Source of the DNA: Gracilaria domingensis
Taxonomy: Eukaryota; Rhodophyta; Florideophyceae; Gracilariales; Gracilariaceae
Assembly: GCA_022539475.1 (NCBI GenBank)
Contig: VCMS01000057.1
Coordinates: 62,001 to 126,000 of the forward strand
Length of the DNA: 64,000 nucleotides
Direction: 5' to 3'
The notes beneath the pieces are model-generated. The model ran no database searches, was not told the DNA's origin, and was given only the letters and a program-made list of their open reading frames with translations. Shown here piece by piece: positions 48,063 through 59,074 of the stretch; the first letter of the stretch is position 1; each line of letters begins with the position of its first letter. The translations under genes were made by a program, and so were the position numbers.

Positions 48063-48326
48063 GAATGAGATGATTAGTAAATTATGAGTGTCTTGCGAGT
48101 ATTAAGAGTAGTATACTATTGCAAGGCTATACATATGAACATAGAAAAGGTGCGGCAGGCTGGCAATTGAACAAATGTCAAACGTCTTTGGTCCAGTTGC
48201 GTCTAATTGCAACATGCCAAATGCTCGGTATCGTTAACATCATTGGTGGCACCATTCAATTTGCAATTGAACATGTAGCGTCCTAACACTTCTGAAACTG
48301 CACTTAAGGTTGCTTTTAAGAGAAGT

Positions 48327-49236
48327 ATGAAACTGAGAAGTCTATGCAGTTCCTGTCTATGCGGTACTTGTGGCAATATGGTGACTGTATCAGGAAAAAT
48401 GGTAGAGGAACAGAGGGACTTGGCGGAAATTTCACCCAATACCATTTCTAAGTTCATACATGCCAATGGTTACGGTATATTAAGTTCGGTCGATGGAACG
48501 TTGAGAATAGAAGGAGAGTCAATTCCAGAAGAATTGTGAAGTGTATGAAGTTCATTGACGAACGTGTTGGTTTCGGACTTGTCAGAGGGGGTGATGTGGG
48601 CAACGTGGAGGGGAAAATGGAGGGACTCGGAGACTATAAATTTGGTGTTTCGGCGAATCATGGAGCTTTCCTCCGTTTTTCTGATGAGAGAGAAATTAAG
48701 GCTGCGTTCAATGATCACAACCTTGACCAAACTGTTGACGGACTACTGTTCTTGGCAAAGGATCTGAATAGGAGTCATAGTATTGTGAATGATGATGAGA
48801 AGGGGTTTGTGGAGACCAGAAATGATAGTTCCCTTCCCAATTTCGTGTACAACAAACTGTGGCAGTGGAGAGAAGAAGTGGATTCTGCTATTGGGGACCT
48901 GTTGCAGAAGATGGATGCGTTTGTTATCTATCCCGGCGATAAAAGTTGCGAAATTGTGGACAAGCGATACACAAAAGGAAGCAGAGGAGCAAATCTTGTG
49001 GATAATAAACCGATATTTATTGATACGGATGACGTCGTGACGTTCGGAAGTGCTTTGAGCCCCGGTCCTTTGCATTAGGTAGGCGTGTACGGCGTTCACG
49101 TCAAAGAAGATTGTATCCCGGGTGGAGTACACACCTGTTCGAAAGCGTGGAGGATGTACATTCGACAATTATGCTGGTGGCTCTGTTGTACGGCTACGAG
49201 GAAAAGCAGCACGATAAAAACCACCATGAATCATAA
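48327..49236 (+). pseudogene. HAD-like gene with Ser in motif I, copy 2
   Basis: Counterpart of 17902-19270 without the insertion. Motif I again reads SSVDGT, so loss of the nucleophile predates the duplication. A one-base deletion in ESIPEE (about 48534) and a TAG after SPGPLH (49078) break the frame, and a further one-base loss near 49130 shifts the tail. Across the insertion site the frame reads GDYKFGVSANHGAF. Confidence 0.8.
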
Positions 49237-49288
49237 AAGGGTATTGAGATATATACGACACTTCTATTACTGAGATCTCATATCATAG

Positions 49289-50239
49289 CTAAGTATTACA
49301 GGCATCGTAGCACTTGAAACAAATTCCAAGAGCATTTCTAAACCATTGACACTTGCATGTTTTGTACCCGTACAGTTCTGTTACCCTTCTGATGGTCTCA
49401 TGCACGTCCTCCACCGAATCAACAAGATATGTTACCGCTGGTGGATTGTCGTCTCCCTCCACATGAACTGCCAGGGTTGCCATTTCATATAGAAGACCAT
49501 CATTGGAAGCATTTCCGAAAGGAACGATTAAATTTGTCTCGAACTGGGGGTCGTTTTCAACCAAGGCTAGCGCCTCACTATTTTTCGTGAAACTAATGTC
49601 CCGTATGTCACAGTTTTCATTTTGAGGGTACGCAACCAGGTTCTGTAAAGATGTCAACACTTTTGAAATACCGGAGTTAACTTCTGTTTTCCACTTCGAC
49701 AGTCCATTGTACGTGAAGTTAGAGAGTCGACTGTCTTTTCTAGTGCTCACAACTGCTTGTTGACGCTGTTCGTGAAGTCCGTGCGATTCATTTAAGGAGA
49801 GCGCAATTCTCTCAAGTTCGGCTGCACATCTTTCGTAGCCTTCCCTGTCAAGGTCCTGATCAATTTTGGTACCATTGGATAATCTCACCCGTGCGCCTTG
49901 GTTTCCAGAGATGCCAAAAGTGTAGCCACCCAGGTGCTCCATGAAACTCTCGGCATCCTCTATATCTCGCCCAGTAGCAATTCCGAAACCAACGCGTGCG
50001 TTGATGTACTTCATTCATTTGACTGTTTCGGCAGGAATGTTCTCCCCAGCTCTTTTCAGAGTACCGTCAATATCACTAATCACGGCGTAGCCATTTTCGA
50101 ATATTTCGTTAGCCAGCTGCTGAGGAGTTACTTCTTGGGCTCTAACTTCTGAGTTATACATGTTTTGAAAGCTTTCGAAAGGGTTCGTTTTGCAAACGGG
50201 TGTGGGTATACGAATGAGAAGGATGTGATTGATGTTCAC
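49289..50239 (-). pseudogene. HAD phosphatase-like gene, copy 2
   Basis: Counterpart of 19323-20273. A TGA replaces the Cys codon in TVKCMKY (at about 50015-50017), splitting it into a 74-codon and a 241-codon part. DIDGTLKRAGEN, ATGRD and FGNASNDG are unchanged, so decay is recent or mild. Confidence 0.85.
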
Positions 50240-50787
50240 AAGGTGTTTCGTAGTATAAAAATAGTCTAAGAACGACCATATCCGGGTATTGTAGTACTGT
50301 TTTAAAACGTTACTACGACGAGAAGCTTTTGCATCGATTTGCAGTAAAGAAAGGATGATTTAGTCATAAATTATATGTACGGGTTCAAGTGGGTAAAGAA
50401 AACTATGAATATCTTCAACATGAGCTTAGAAATCAAGATCAGTAAAACAACCTCCATTAAGTGTTGAAACCCATAAAAGGTTTACCTTACTTTATACGGG
50501 TGCCCCAAGTATTGCAAAGGCTTAGTTCTTCAGAAATATCACAATTTTGTACTTGTTTCCTTACTAGTATCGTGCACTTTAATGATGTGGAATGACCCTT
50601 TTCCATCTAGGAAAAACTTAGCCAGGTATTAGTGATAAGGGATGTAGGATTTCAAGGGGCATATTTGAACCACAGAAGGACAAACAATATAAGTAATGGA
50701 ATAGGAACAGGTCATTTCGATAAAGTAACTTTTATGTTTAACTATCTCTAAAAGGTTTACAACACCGAAAAGTCATGCGTTCTAACC
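50240..50787. other. AT-rich intergenic stretch, copy 2
   Basis: Very similar to 20274-20821, with few substitutions. No ORF. Conservation of a non-coding stretch reflects the young age of the duplication. Confidence 0.5.
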
Positions 50788-51690
50788 TCAAAGCTGGGGG
50801 AATTGGGGGAGAGATAACTTTCCCTTAACAACGTTGACGTAGGTTGTATGAAAAGGAGCGGGGTCACCGCCTACGATGTTTCTGTCTTGGCGGGAAAAGT
50901 CGTAGAAGTATGCGTTCTTAAACTGAAAGTCGGAAAAAGAAGTAGAGAAGCCAACGAGAGTTTTCCCATATGCAAGAAGTCGCCCAACGGTCTCTTCCAG
51001 GTTGAAAGTAGTACCTGTCTTAAGCGAAACTATCTTCAACAGCTCTTTCATTATTGTGAGAACAACCGTACTGCACTCCGTAGCGACTACGTCCATAGGA
51101 ATGAAACCTCTTGAGGCCCCGACGATGTTGAACGCTGATAGCCACACGAGCTTCTCATAATAGCTTACGAGAAATTTGTCTTCGTCGACAACCCCGCAAC
51201 TGAGACCCGTAGACCTAAACCTGTCTGCAACGTTGGAGGCCCACTTTCCTGTTGCGACAGTGAGACCATCCGGACTTTGAGGAGTGACACCATCCTGCGG
51301 AGCTGCGTTTCTTGAGGGGACACCAACGTATAGGACAAATTTTGAACATTTGTCCACACCGAGCTTCGAAACCAATGGTATGATGTCTCCATTCTGGAAG
51401 AAAACGGGATTCTCTCTGAGCGAATAAGGGCAAGCCTGAATTACGGTCTCTAGGGTGTTCGTTCTTCCACAAACTAGTATAGGTACATCAGAAAGATGAG
51501 AGGTAGCAGCCATGCTGCAGAATTCGTGTGCGTAAATGACCGTATCTTCTTCGTTCGCCAGCATGGTACCTATACGAACCCTTCCAACAATAACGGCCGG
51601 AGGCCTTCGGGCGGGAGATGAAGCCTGAGGGACGTCAGAGTATCTGGGACTCGGAGGCGGAGTCGGAGGCATGTCGGACTGGGAGTTCAT
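50788..51690 (-). CDS. Ketopantoate-reductase-like protein, copy 2
   Basis: Same as 20822-21724 from the M at 51690, about 300 codons, still fully open with only a few substitutions. It is the one gene of copy 2 that is not broken. The open frame continues upstream to 52182, but that extension crosses the duplication border into unrelated sequence and is not real. As in copy 1, the dinucleotide-binding loop is not visible. Confidence 0.65.
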   Translation of the reverse strand: MNSQSDMPPTPPPSPRYSDVPQASSPARRPPAVIVGRVRIGTMLANEEDTVIYAHEFCSMAATSHLSDVPILVCGRTNTLETVIQACPYSLRENPVFFQNGDIIPLVSKLGVDKCSKFVLYVGVPSRNAAPQDGVTPQSPDGLTVATGKWASNVADRFRSTGLSCGVVDEDKFLVSYYEKLVWLSAFNIVGASRGFIPMDVVATECSTVVLTIMKELLKIVSLKTGTTFNLEETVGRLLAYGKTLVGFSTSFSDFQFKNAYFYDFSRQDRNIVGGDPAPFHTTYVNVVKGKLSLPQFPQL

Positions 51691-52191
51691 TGCAAGTGTT
51701 CGATTGTTTTTGTGTGACGATAAAAATGGAAGATGGGGCGGAGAACTGCTAGGGTAAAGAGTGATACTTAAGTACAAACGGTTGGGAAGCGCAGAACGGG
51801 AACATGGTTCACTTTGTGAAAGTGAGCGAAATGTATGATATGTGATTGTACTGAATGAATGATAGGGCTTGTATGAGACGACAAGCCACAAAGTGTGATG
51901 ATGTTTTATGAAAAGTAGGTGGAGGTGGGCATGGCGATGGGACGATAGGTGGACGTCACGTGGGTAGAATCCACTGACCTGGAGTCTACACATGGTGCAC
52001 TGCCTGAAGCGATGAATGACAAGAATGTCACTCTGAGCGGCGAGGGGAATGGGTCGTGTTCGCCATCGCATTCGTATTCTGGCGGTCCGTGTGGTACCGA
52101 TTGCACCGAGGCGATGGAAAAGGCTTAAAAGCTGATACGGCGCGCGAACAAGTCTGTTTAGTGATTGCGGGATGGGGGGCAAATCGGTGCG

Positions 52192-52530
52192 ATGCGGAAC
52201 CCAAGAAATGAGAAAGTGATGTTTCTGGGCATCTGCCTGGGCACGCTGCTGTCCGTGGTGGAGGCGGCGAGACGTATATTCGACCGATAGCTCGGGAACT
52301 CGGAGGAGATTGATGACAACGCGGAGGTGGAAGCGGTGATATACATGCTGGAGGTAGACAAGAGTAAGAGGGACTGCGCCATGCGACTGGGCTTTCGAGA
52401 AACGACCATTCGACGAGACGACTGCGTGGCGACATGGCTAAGTGGCGCGCCAGAGCTTACGAATGAATCGTCATCGCTACGAACCCTAGCAAAACTCATT
52501 GTCATTGAATCATCATGCAGCGATAAATGA
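52192..52530 (+). pseudogene. Small unknown ORF with one in-frame stop
   Basis: From ATG 52192 the frame reads a hydrophobic N-terminal stretch (VMFLGICLGTLLSVVEAA) that may be a signal or membrane segment. A TAG at 52288-52290 follows, then an acidic and a basic part (EEIDDNAEVEAVIYMLEVDK; GFRETTIRRDD). No family is recognised. The end abuts the foldback element, which may have truncated it. Confidence 0.35.
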
Positions 52531-53038
52531 AATTGATGCCTTTCAATAAAATGTAAGGGAACTTTCGAGGAATTTAATTTTTTCAAAAGATCACGCTCAT
52601 GGAAATGTCAGTGAAACAAAACCTTACTTAATTTTCAATGACGTTGGTCATATTACCTTACCACACCAGTCATCTTGTATGCAAGTCTACTGTAAACCCT
52701 TTTAGTTTTCCCTTAACGATTTTTGCCCGGGGAAGTGCTGTAACTCGGAAATTTTTAACAACATCGAACAGAGAGACAGTCTCAGATTCATGCTTGTAAA
52801 CCCGAGCGGCTTGCACATGGATGTTACGAACGATCCCGGGCAAACCTCGTTAAGGGAAAATTAAGAGGTTTTTCAGTAGACTTGCAGACCAGATGACTGG
52901 TGTAGTAAGGCAATATGACCAACGTCATTGAGAAATAAGAAAGTTTTTGGTTTCACTGACATTTTCATGGGTGTGGTTTTTTGAAAAAATTAAATTCCTC
53001 GAAATTGCCCTTAGATTTTATTGAAAGGCATCAATTTC
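52529..53038. mobile_element. 510-bp foldback (MITE-like) element
   Basis: Almost the whole sequence is two inverted arms of roughly 230 bp. The left starts GAAATTGATGCCTTTCAATA and the right ends with its reverse complement. Inner arm landmarks such as GACTTGCA and CCCTTAACGA/TCGTTAAGGG also mirror each other. Arms differ by scattered substitutions. No target duplication is obvious and there is no coding capacity. Confidence 0.85.
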
Positions 53039-54031
53039 TATTACCGCCACATAATGATTCTAGGACAATGCGTTTCGCTAGGGGATATGGAACATCCGTT
53101 CTTTTTTGGGACGCAGCTCAATTAGGAGTTGACCAGTAAACCTGGCCTACGATCGCAGCCGTTCGTCGGACCGCTGCCTGGGGGGTGGAGGGATGCACAC
53201 TCACCAAGCAGGCCATGAGCAAAATGCGAAAGCAGCACCCGGGGGGGGCCACCGGGCCGATTTTGATTCGTAAAAGCTTCTGTTCAAAGTTTCAAACCGC
53301 TGCTTTGCTCCACGTTATTCCACCCGCTATCGTCTCTCTGCCCCCATCGCGTCTGTCGGACGGACGTGGAAAGACTCGTTCCTCATGGCATCTGTCCATC
53401 ACCTTTCTTATCGCCTTCTTCCATCGTCTACGGTATGATCTCGAGGTTCGAAGAGAGGCTTCGAGCATCTTCTGACGCGTCGTGTCGTTATGAGGCCGAG
53501 TTCACCTGCTTCGTGCTTAAAACGCATAGTGTTCCCAAGCAATGCGCCGCGGAAATCGTCCATCCCGCCTAGTCCTGTCTTTCGTACCCAGCTTGGTTCT
53601 TTCTCGATCGCTATTGGACGTCATCGTCGTCGTAGCCGTCGTCAACATCCAATCCGAAGACGAGAAGCTTCATCCTTCGTTGCCATTGTTGTCGCCACGT
53701 CCTCCGTTTACAGCGCTTTCGAGGAATGATTTGGTTGCTACTACGGCTCTGCGCGATGTTGGTTGAGTCAGGTGCTTCAAGCAGTGCCAATGGAATGATT
53801 GCGTTCGATCGTCGGCTGTGACACCCGTGCGCTTATTGCAACGCTTGATGACGTGCGCGCTTCTCAACCTCGAAGATTCTGATCGTTTCTCATGTGAAAC
53901 CAAATTGTGAGACGATCCGCAAAATTTTGCAGCGCGGCGCTCGTTCGTTTCTGTATGACCTTGGTGTCATTCATTTCTATAATTTGAGCTACTGGTTCAT
54001 TCTCAAACTGCACGCTCTTCTACGAGTTCCC
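53039..54031. other. No gene recognised
   Basis: Several short overlapping frames on both strands, none with a recognisable domain. The minus strand towards 53900 may carry the end of the decayed frame described at 54032-56150. Confidence 0.35.
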
Positions 54032-56150
54032 TTAGGTCCTACTCCAACGCCGAGTCTCAACATCAGTCCACAACATCTCTACCCCCGAAAATGCCCGATC
54101 CATGTTTTCATCTCTCTTAGCTTCATAAAAACTCGCTTCTTCAAGACATGTTTTCAGAAACAGCAGCGCATTTTCAACGTCCTTCAGGATTTGAAAAGCG
54201 TTTCCCATGATTATCAGAGTTTGTTCTCTGCTTTGACGAAAACCCTTTTCTCCGTTTAGAACCCATCCAGCAACTTTGGATACAGACCTTGGATTCAAAC
54301 TCTCCGCCTCAACAGAGATCCTTTCTTGATTGTACATCGTCTCTTCAACGTTACTCCTTCAGCGGGGGTAAGTGTTTGGGGAACGGAGGAGGAACATCAT
54401 GTTTCTTAGGCGAAATACAGGCAACCCTAGAAATGGCTTTGAGTTGGTAGTTCCCCCATTTTCGTCACTTTTCAGTGAAATGTAAGGCTCTTTGACTTCC
54501 TCCCGATTCCGCAACCTCGCCTAAATCACAGATGGTCCGCGAAGCTCCAAAGAAACACCGATGTCCAATAAACTGTGGCTAAGAACCGTAGGAGAACAAA
54601 GACTGTAAAGCTTTGTTCCATTCTGCCTTCTGCTTTTCTCATCCTACGACTTCGTAAAATCATTGGCAAGAATCGAGCTAATATTTGGTGCTGCATTTGC
54701 TCTACCTCTATCACCGAGAGATATTTTTTGTTGAAAGGTCGCAAAACCTTTCCCAAACGGTGGCCAACTCTCCCAGTACATTAAGTTGCTCTCTCTTATT
54801 TTTCTTTTTCTTACTCCCATGTGGTATGGATGCAACCGCTTTGGATAAGTAATTACCGGATCTCGCGTTCACCTACATGTGCGTCATACCATGCGATTTG
54901 TCCCACTTTGCCTTCGCTTTTATGCGACAAACAAATGCGTCTCTTCAAACATTCCATTCAAGTCCTGAATTGACTTTCAGCGAATATTCCTCCGATAAGC
55001 AAAGTTTTGGCCGTTGGACGGTTGGCCATGTACTTTTTAATTGATAAATACACGTGGATAGGTTGCGGAGGACCTGCTGGAGCTATCGAGTAATCCATAG
55101 CAGAGAAGCCGACAAAATCGTGGTCTTCAGCTCTTGCTCTTCGTTGAATGAAAACGCTTGGAAACCCGAGAATGAAGATTATCATCGATGGTACTCTGCG
55201 ATGAGCATCAGGTTTTCCGAGATTTTGTTCGCACGAGTGATGGGTTCCTACTTGACACTGCCACAAAAATCTCTCTTTGCAGCAGAGTGGATTTTTCTGC
55301 CTTCTGTCTACGGAGACACTCCCACAACTCTTAGATTATAGAGAACTGTGGGAAGTCCGTTTGGATTTAAGCTCTCCACTGGTCTATTCGTTTCTTTCTG
55401 TCTGTGTGTTGAGATACTTGATCAGTACAGATCTGTTCCGCAAGCCCAGATCTTAGAGTTTCTATTACGCAGCCCAGGAACTTGAACTTGAGGCGTTTGG
55501 TTTCAAAAATCTTGTTTTGTTTCTAAATCGTGTTATTCTTTTCACTTGAAACGCTATCCTTTTCAAATGTTGCACTTTCGAATTCCATGGAATCCGAGAT
55601 CCTTTCCATATTCTGGCTGGGAACATGTTTGAAAGTATTTCTCCTTTCCTCAGATGCATGAGAAGGAGACTCTGCGGAAACTCTCAAGTCCTCCCTTTTC
55701 ACAGTGGCCTTATCATACTCGATTTCATTGAGCAAGATCATGTTGCAGTCAACAAGGTTTTTATCCGCTCGAAAGCCCAAACCAGCTCTAAATTCAGCAG
55801 CTCACTTCAAGTCGATTGCGATTGTACGAAAGATGTCTGCTTCAAGCATGCTTAAGAAACGGGTATCCAAGAGTCTGCAAAGCTCGCTCATCTTCATCTA
55901 TCCCAAGCTGGCGCTGAAAGAGCTCATACATGCTCTCTGATGCTATCAACTCCTCTTCTGCACTATGAACGTCCTTAGAGTTGCGTGCATTCTTCTGCAC
56001 CCATAGAAACAGAGACAACAGCACTGTATGCTCAATTCCAAAAGCTTCCAGTGCTTCCTGCATTCTTGTTTTAAGGCCGTTGATGTCCTCTGTAATCATT
56101 GGGTTTAGCAAACTGCGAGGTGGAGTTTCTTTCGCTTCCTCCACTGCCGG
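54032..56150 (-). pseudogene. Decayed minus-strand coding region, unknown family
   Basis: Several minus-strand stretches are protein-like: 55842-56144 (helical, MYELFQRQLGIDEDERALQ), 55523-55780 (acidic/basic, LNEIEYDKATVKREDLRVS), 54644-54835 and 54032-54337 (GFRQSREQTLIIMGNAFQ; NALLFLKTCLEEASFYEAK). They are in different phases and separated by stops, as in an old helical-protein pseudogene. I cannot show that they belong to one gene. Confidence 0.3.
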
Positions 56151-56254
56151 ACAGCTTTGTGGGAGCCTCTGTACGTTTTAAAACCGTTGCGACAATGTTA
56201 GACGTCGAGCACACATGCAAAGAACACAGACCAACGTCCTTCTGTCTCTAGGTG

Positions 56255-56745
56255 GGCAGACAGGAGGGCAGACAAAACTGTCCTAGTGTGGGACGTGACG
56301 AGTAGCCAGGCTGTGTGCCAGTCTCTATTGAGTGCTACTGACAATGTGGTGTGTGTAGGAATCAGTGCTAACGGTTTTTGCATTGTCTCAGGGTCAGTTT
56401 ATAATACTGCGCGAGTTTGGAACATAAAGAGGGAACAAGATTCCGGAAAGTGCCTTCATGGGCTCACCGGGAGAGTTTTGTACGTATCTGCAAACGAAGA
56501 CGGTAGTTGCATCGTTTCAGGGTCTCATGACAGCACGGTACGTGCACGAAATTGTCGAATTGATCAGGCTTTGGGATGCGCCCCTGGGAATGTTTATGCT
56601 AACTTCAGAAGACGCTCGTTGTGATTCCACCGTTTATTATCTCGCTTTCTCATGGTTGACGAAAATTGACTGGGGACCGTTTTGTCGTAAGATATTCGCT
56701 CACGACGTGGATGGTAGCCTTTTTTGCTGGTTATCTGCGACGTAG
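56255..56745 (+). pseudogene. WD40-repeat fragment
   Basis: At least three WD40 blades are visible: DKTVLVWDVTSSQAV, then CIVSGSVYNTARVWNIKRE, then GSCIVSGSHDSTVRARNCR. WD40 propellers are protein-interaction scaffolds. The frame has no proper start, and the last blade is degenerate and runs into frameshifts. A second piece lies on the other strand at 61630-61974. Confidence 0.75.
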
Positions 56746-58304
56746 ACGTTGAGAAGGTGTATCTCGACGATGACGTGTGCTGTACGCAATGTTTGGACCA
56801 GTGCAGAATGAGTCGATAAGAGCATCTCACGCTTATAGACAGCGAGTCTTCCAATATCTATACCCATCTCTTGGACATTCGTCCTGTGAGAAAATCACTT
56901 TCGCTCTTCTGTGTACTACACCTACGTTATCCCTCAAGAAACCTTCCTCAAGCTCGGTATCTCTGTGCTCCTTTACGTTTGCGCGTGTGCCGTTTGTCGT
57001 TGGATACAACGGCATTTCCGCACCGTAAGATGAAGCGCTCTAACGATTCGAGCTTTCTCTCATCTTTCCAAGTTCAGCGATCGTACAAGTTGCAACTGAA
57101 GTATGAGAATAGATCAGAAGCAAACAAAACTTAAAGCGCAAACCCCTGGCTAAGAAGGCCAGTATAGGACGTCGTTCTTAAAAAATGACAGCAGCAACCC
57201 ATCCTTGCCTCTCTCGCAGGGAAGGTAAGTATGAACTTCTTGACAAAGTTTGCTTCGGACCACTTATCATATATATGATAATGAGATCCGTATTATCGCC
57301 GAGCAGCTGCGCTTCGCGCGTGCTACGAACTAGGGATATTCGTTGCTGGTCGAATTCATGGTGGGCGATGATGCGTAGCTTAACGATGCCCTCTGTCATC
57401 AGATGCGAGACGGAGATATCTAACGTGGAGATGAAATGGTCGGCCACAAGAAATCGGCAAAGCGGTCTGCGGCACCGTACAGCCAGTACCCGCTCAAAGA
57501 CCCTGTGTACAATCTAACGAGAGCGGGCGAAGGAGGGCACATATTGGGGTTGGAAAGATTGGCCGCAGAAAATCTGCGGCGCAACCAATGTGAAATGAAG
57601 GCAACGCAACGGGCGTCCTGGTTAAGACGAAGTGGGATGAAAGTCACACTTCCGAGAAGACAGAAATTTTCACGCATGTCGAGTCGAAGAAGCTCAAGAC
57701 GATGTTCAAGAACGCTCTCAACACGCGGGCCACCTCATAGCTACGCAGCATGTGCTCTGTCTTGCGTGCAAACTTGGCTCCCATGCGACAGTACTCTCGG
57801 TCTCGCACATTACTCCAAAAATCTGCGCAGTACACGTGCCTGAGGTGACTTGTCTCGGTTTGTACGAGCCTGTGATGCTGAGTGAGTGGGCAGAACAGCA
57901 AACTACTCTAAGTTTCGGTTACAGTTCCTCGTATTCATCATCGCCGCCCGTCGACAAGGGATACTTTTGAAGCAGAAAATCGCATACATTCGTCTAATAG
58001 CAAACATTCGTCTGAGAGAAGGCGATACACTACGGGTGAAATCGGGGACCGAATTCATGCAATGAATCGGAAAGGATTCAAACTTTGCAGTAGTGTCAGA
58101 AGTATCGCGGTCAAAACCGATGCCAGAAGACGGGCACACATGTTGATCCCGGCGGCTATAGCAGTGGGTGTGGTAGCAACAGCGGCTAGTAATACGCACC
58201 TCCGCTAACGGCGCGAGCTCAGCGGCGATCTTGATGATTTCGAGAGGATAGATAAGCATGGGAGACGCAGGACAGGCAGTACACATGGTGGCGGTTGACA
58301 AAAT
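56746..58304. other. No confident gene
   Basis: 57436-57843 and about 57969-58208 hold + strand frames with basic composition (LAAENLRRNQCEMKATQ; a phase with RRAHMLIPAAIAVGVVA) that could be remnants. I recognise no family. Confidence 0.35.
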
Positions 58305-58757
58305 ATGGGCAGCTTCCGTATATCAAACGGGCGGAGAGACAGAGACGCAACCGAACGCATGGCGGACGCGTTTATAGAGGCGTTAGTGCGTGCAGGCACG
58401 CTCGGGCTGTTATTCGGCATCTACGTGGGGACGGCGGTGCTGCGGTCGGTGATCACAAACAACGTAGCGCTGCCACTGTTGTTCTCGATGCTGCGACGAA
58501 TCGTGCGCAAGCAAGGCGTAAGCCCAATTTTGGCGCTGTATAGGCTGAGGGTCGGCGCGTCGGCGTGCTTCTCCACGCCCATCGGTTACCAGACCAAACT
58601 TATGGTGCATATGCTCCGGTGGCTATCGCTTTGCGGGCTTGCTGCTGTTCAGCGGGCTGCTTCATCTGGCGCTGGGCGCTATAAGTGTGCCCACAGTGCA
58701 CGCAGGGCAGGCAGTGCATTGAACTGGCTGCACAACGGCACACTACCTCCGGTGTAA
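58305..58757 (+). pseudogene. SLC13/DASS-type ion transporter C-terminal fragment
   Basis: The frame shows the second signature of SLC13-type (divalent anion or sulfate) carriers: VITNNVALPLLFSML, GVSPILALYRLRVGASACF and STPIGYQTKLMV. After HM the phase shifts by one: GGYRFAGLLLFSGLLHLALG continues the last membrane helix up to a stop near 58722. The N-terminal transport half is missing. It would be an integral membrane protein if intact. Confidence 0.75.
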
Positions 58758-59074
58758 GTCGGCGGCGTTCTGTGCCATGCGCACCGTGGGATACTACAAG
58801 GCATGGAAAATGACTTTTGAGTGTATTCGTGGCGAAGCAAATGGCGCGCTGGCGGCTTTCATCTAATTTTTATCCGCTCTGATCGCTTTTCAGTTGTGAT
58901 TCCTGGCAGCATAAACAAGTAAACTGGTCAGCTCCCGCCAAAATGAGCGCCTAGTATGCAAACAAAGCGCAGCCAAAAGCCTCCCCGACAGCGTCCGGTC
59001 CTCTTCACTCTTTTCCACCTTCCTATACCTCGCCACTGGCGCTCCCAATAGCTCCCACCCCCGATAATCTCTTC
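58758..59074. other. No gene recognised
   Basis: Spacer between the SLC13 fragment and the RPA1 pseudogene. The minus-strand frame across 58928-59461 is a shadow of the RPA1 remnant. Confidence 0.4.

Larger units (their letters stand above)
43991..51925 (+). repeat. Segmental duplication, copy 2 (7.9 kb)
   Basis: Direct copy of 13560-21958, starting within the same promoter-like module. It lacks the five-palindrome array and the minus-strand methyltransferase unit that lie left of copy 1. It also lacks the 456-bp insertion, so it keeps the pre-insertion site. It has many more stops than copy 1. Confidence 0.92.

Noticed and set aside
51691-52182. N-terminal extension of the copy 2 ketopantoate-reductase-like ORF
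   Set aside because: It crosses the duplication border into unrelated DNA and is absent in copy 1; the shared M at 51690 is the sensible start.
53185-53766. Four overlapping + strand ORFs
   Set aside because: No domain, mutually overlapping phases and biased composition; no support for coding.
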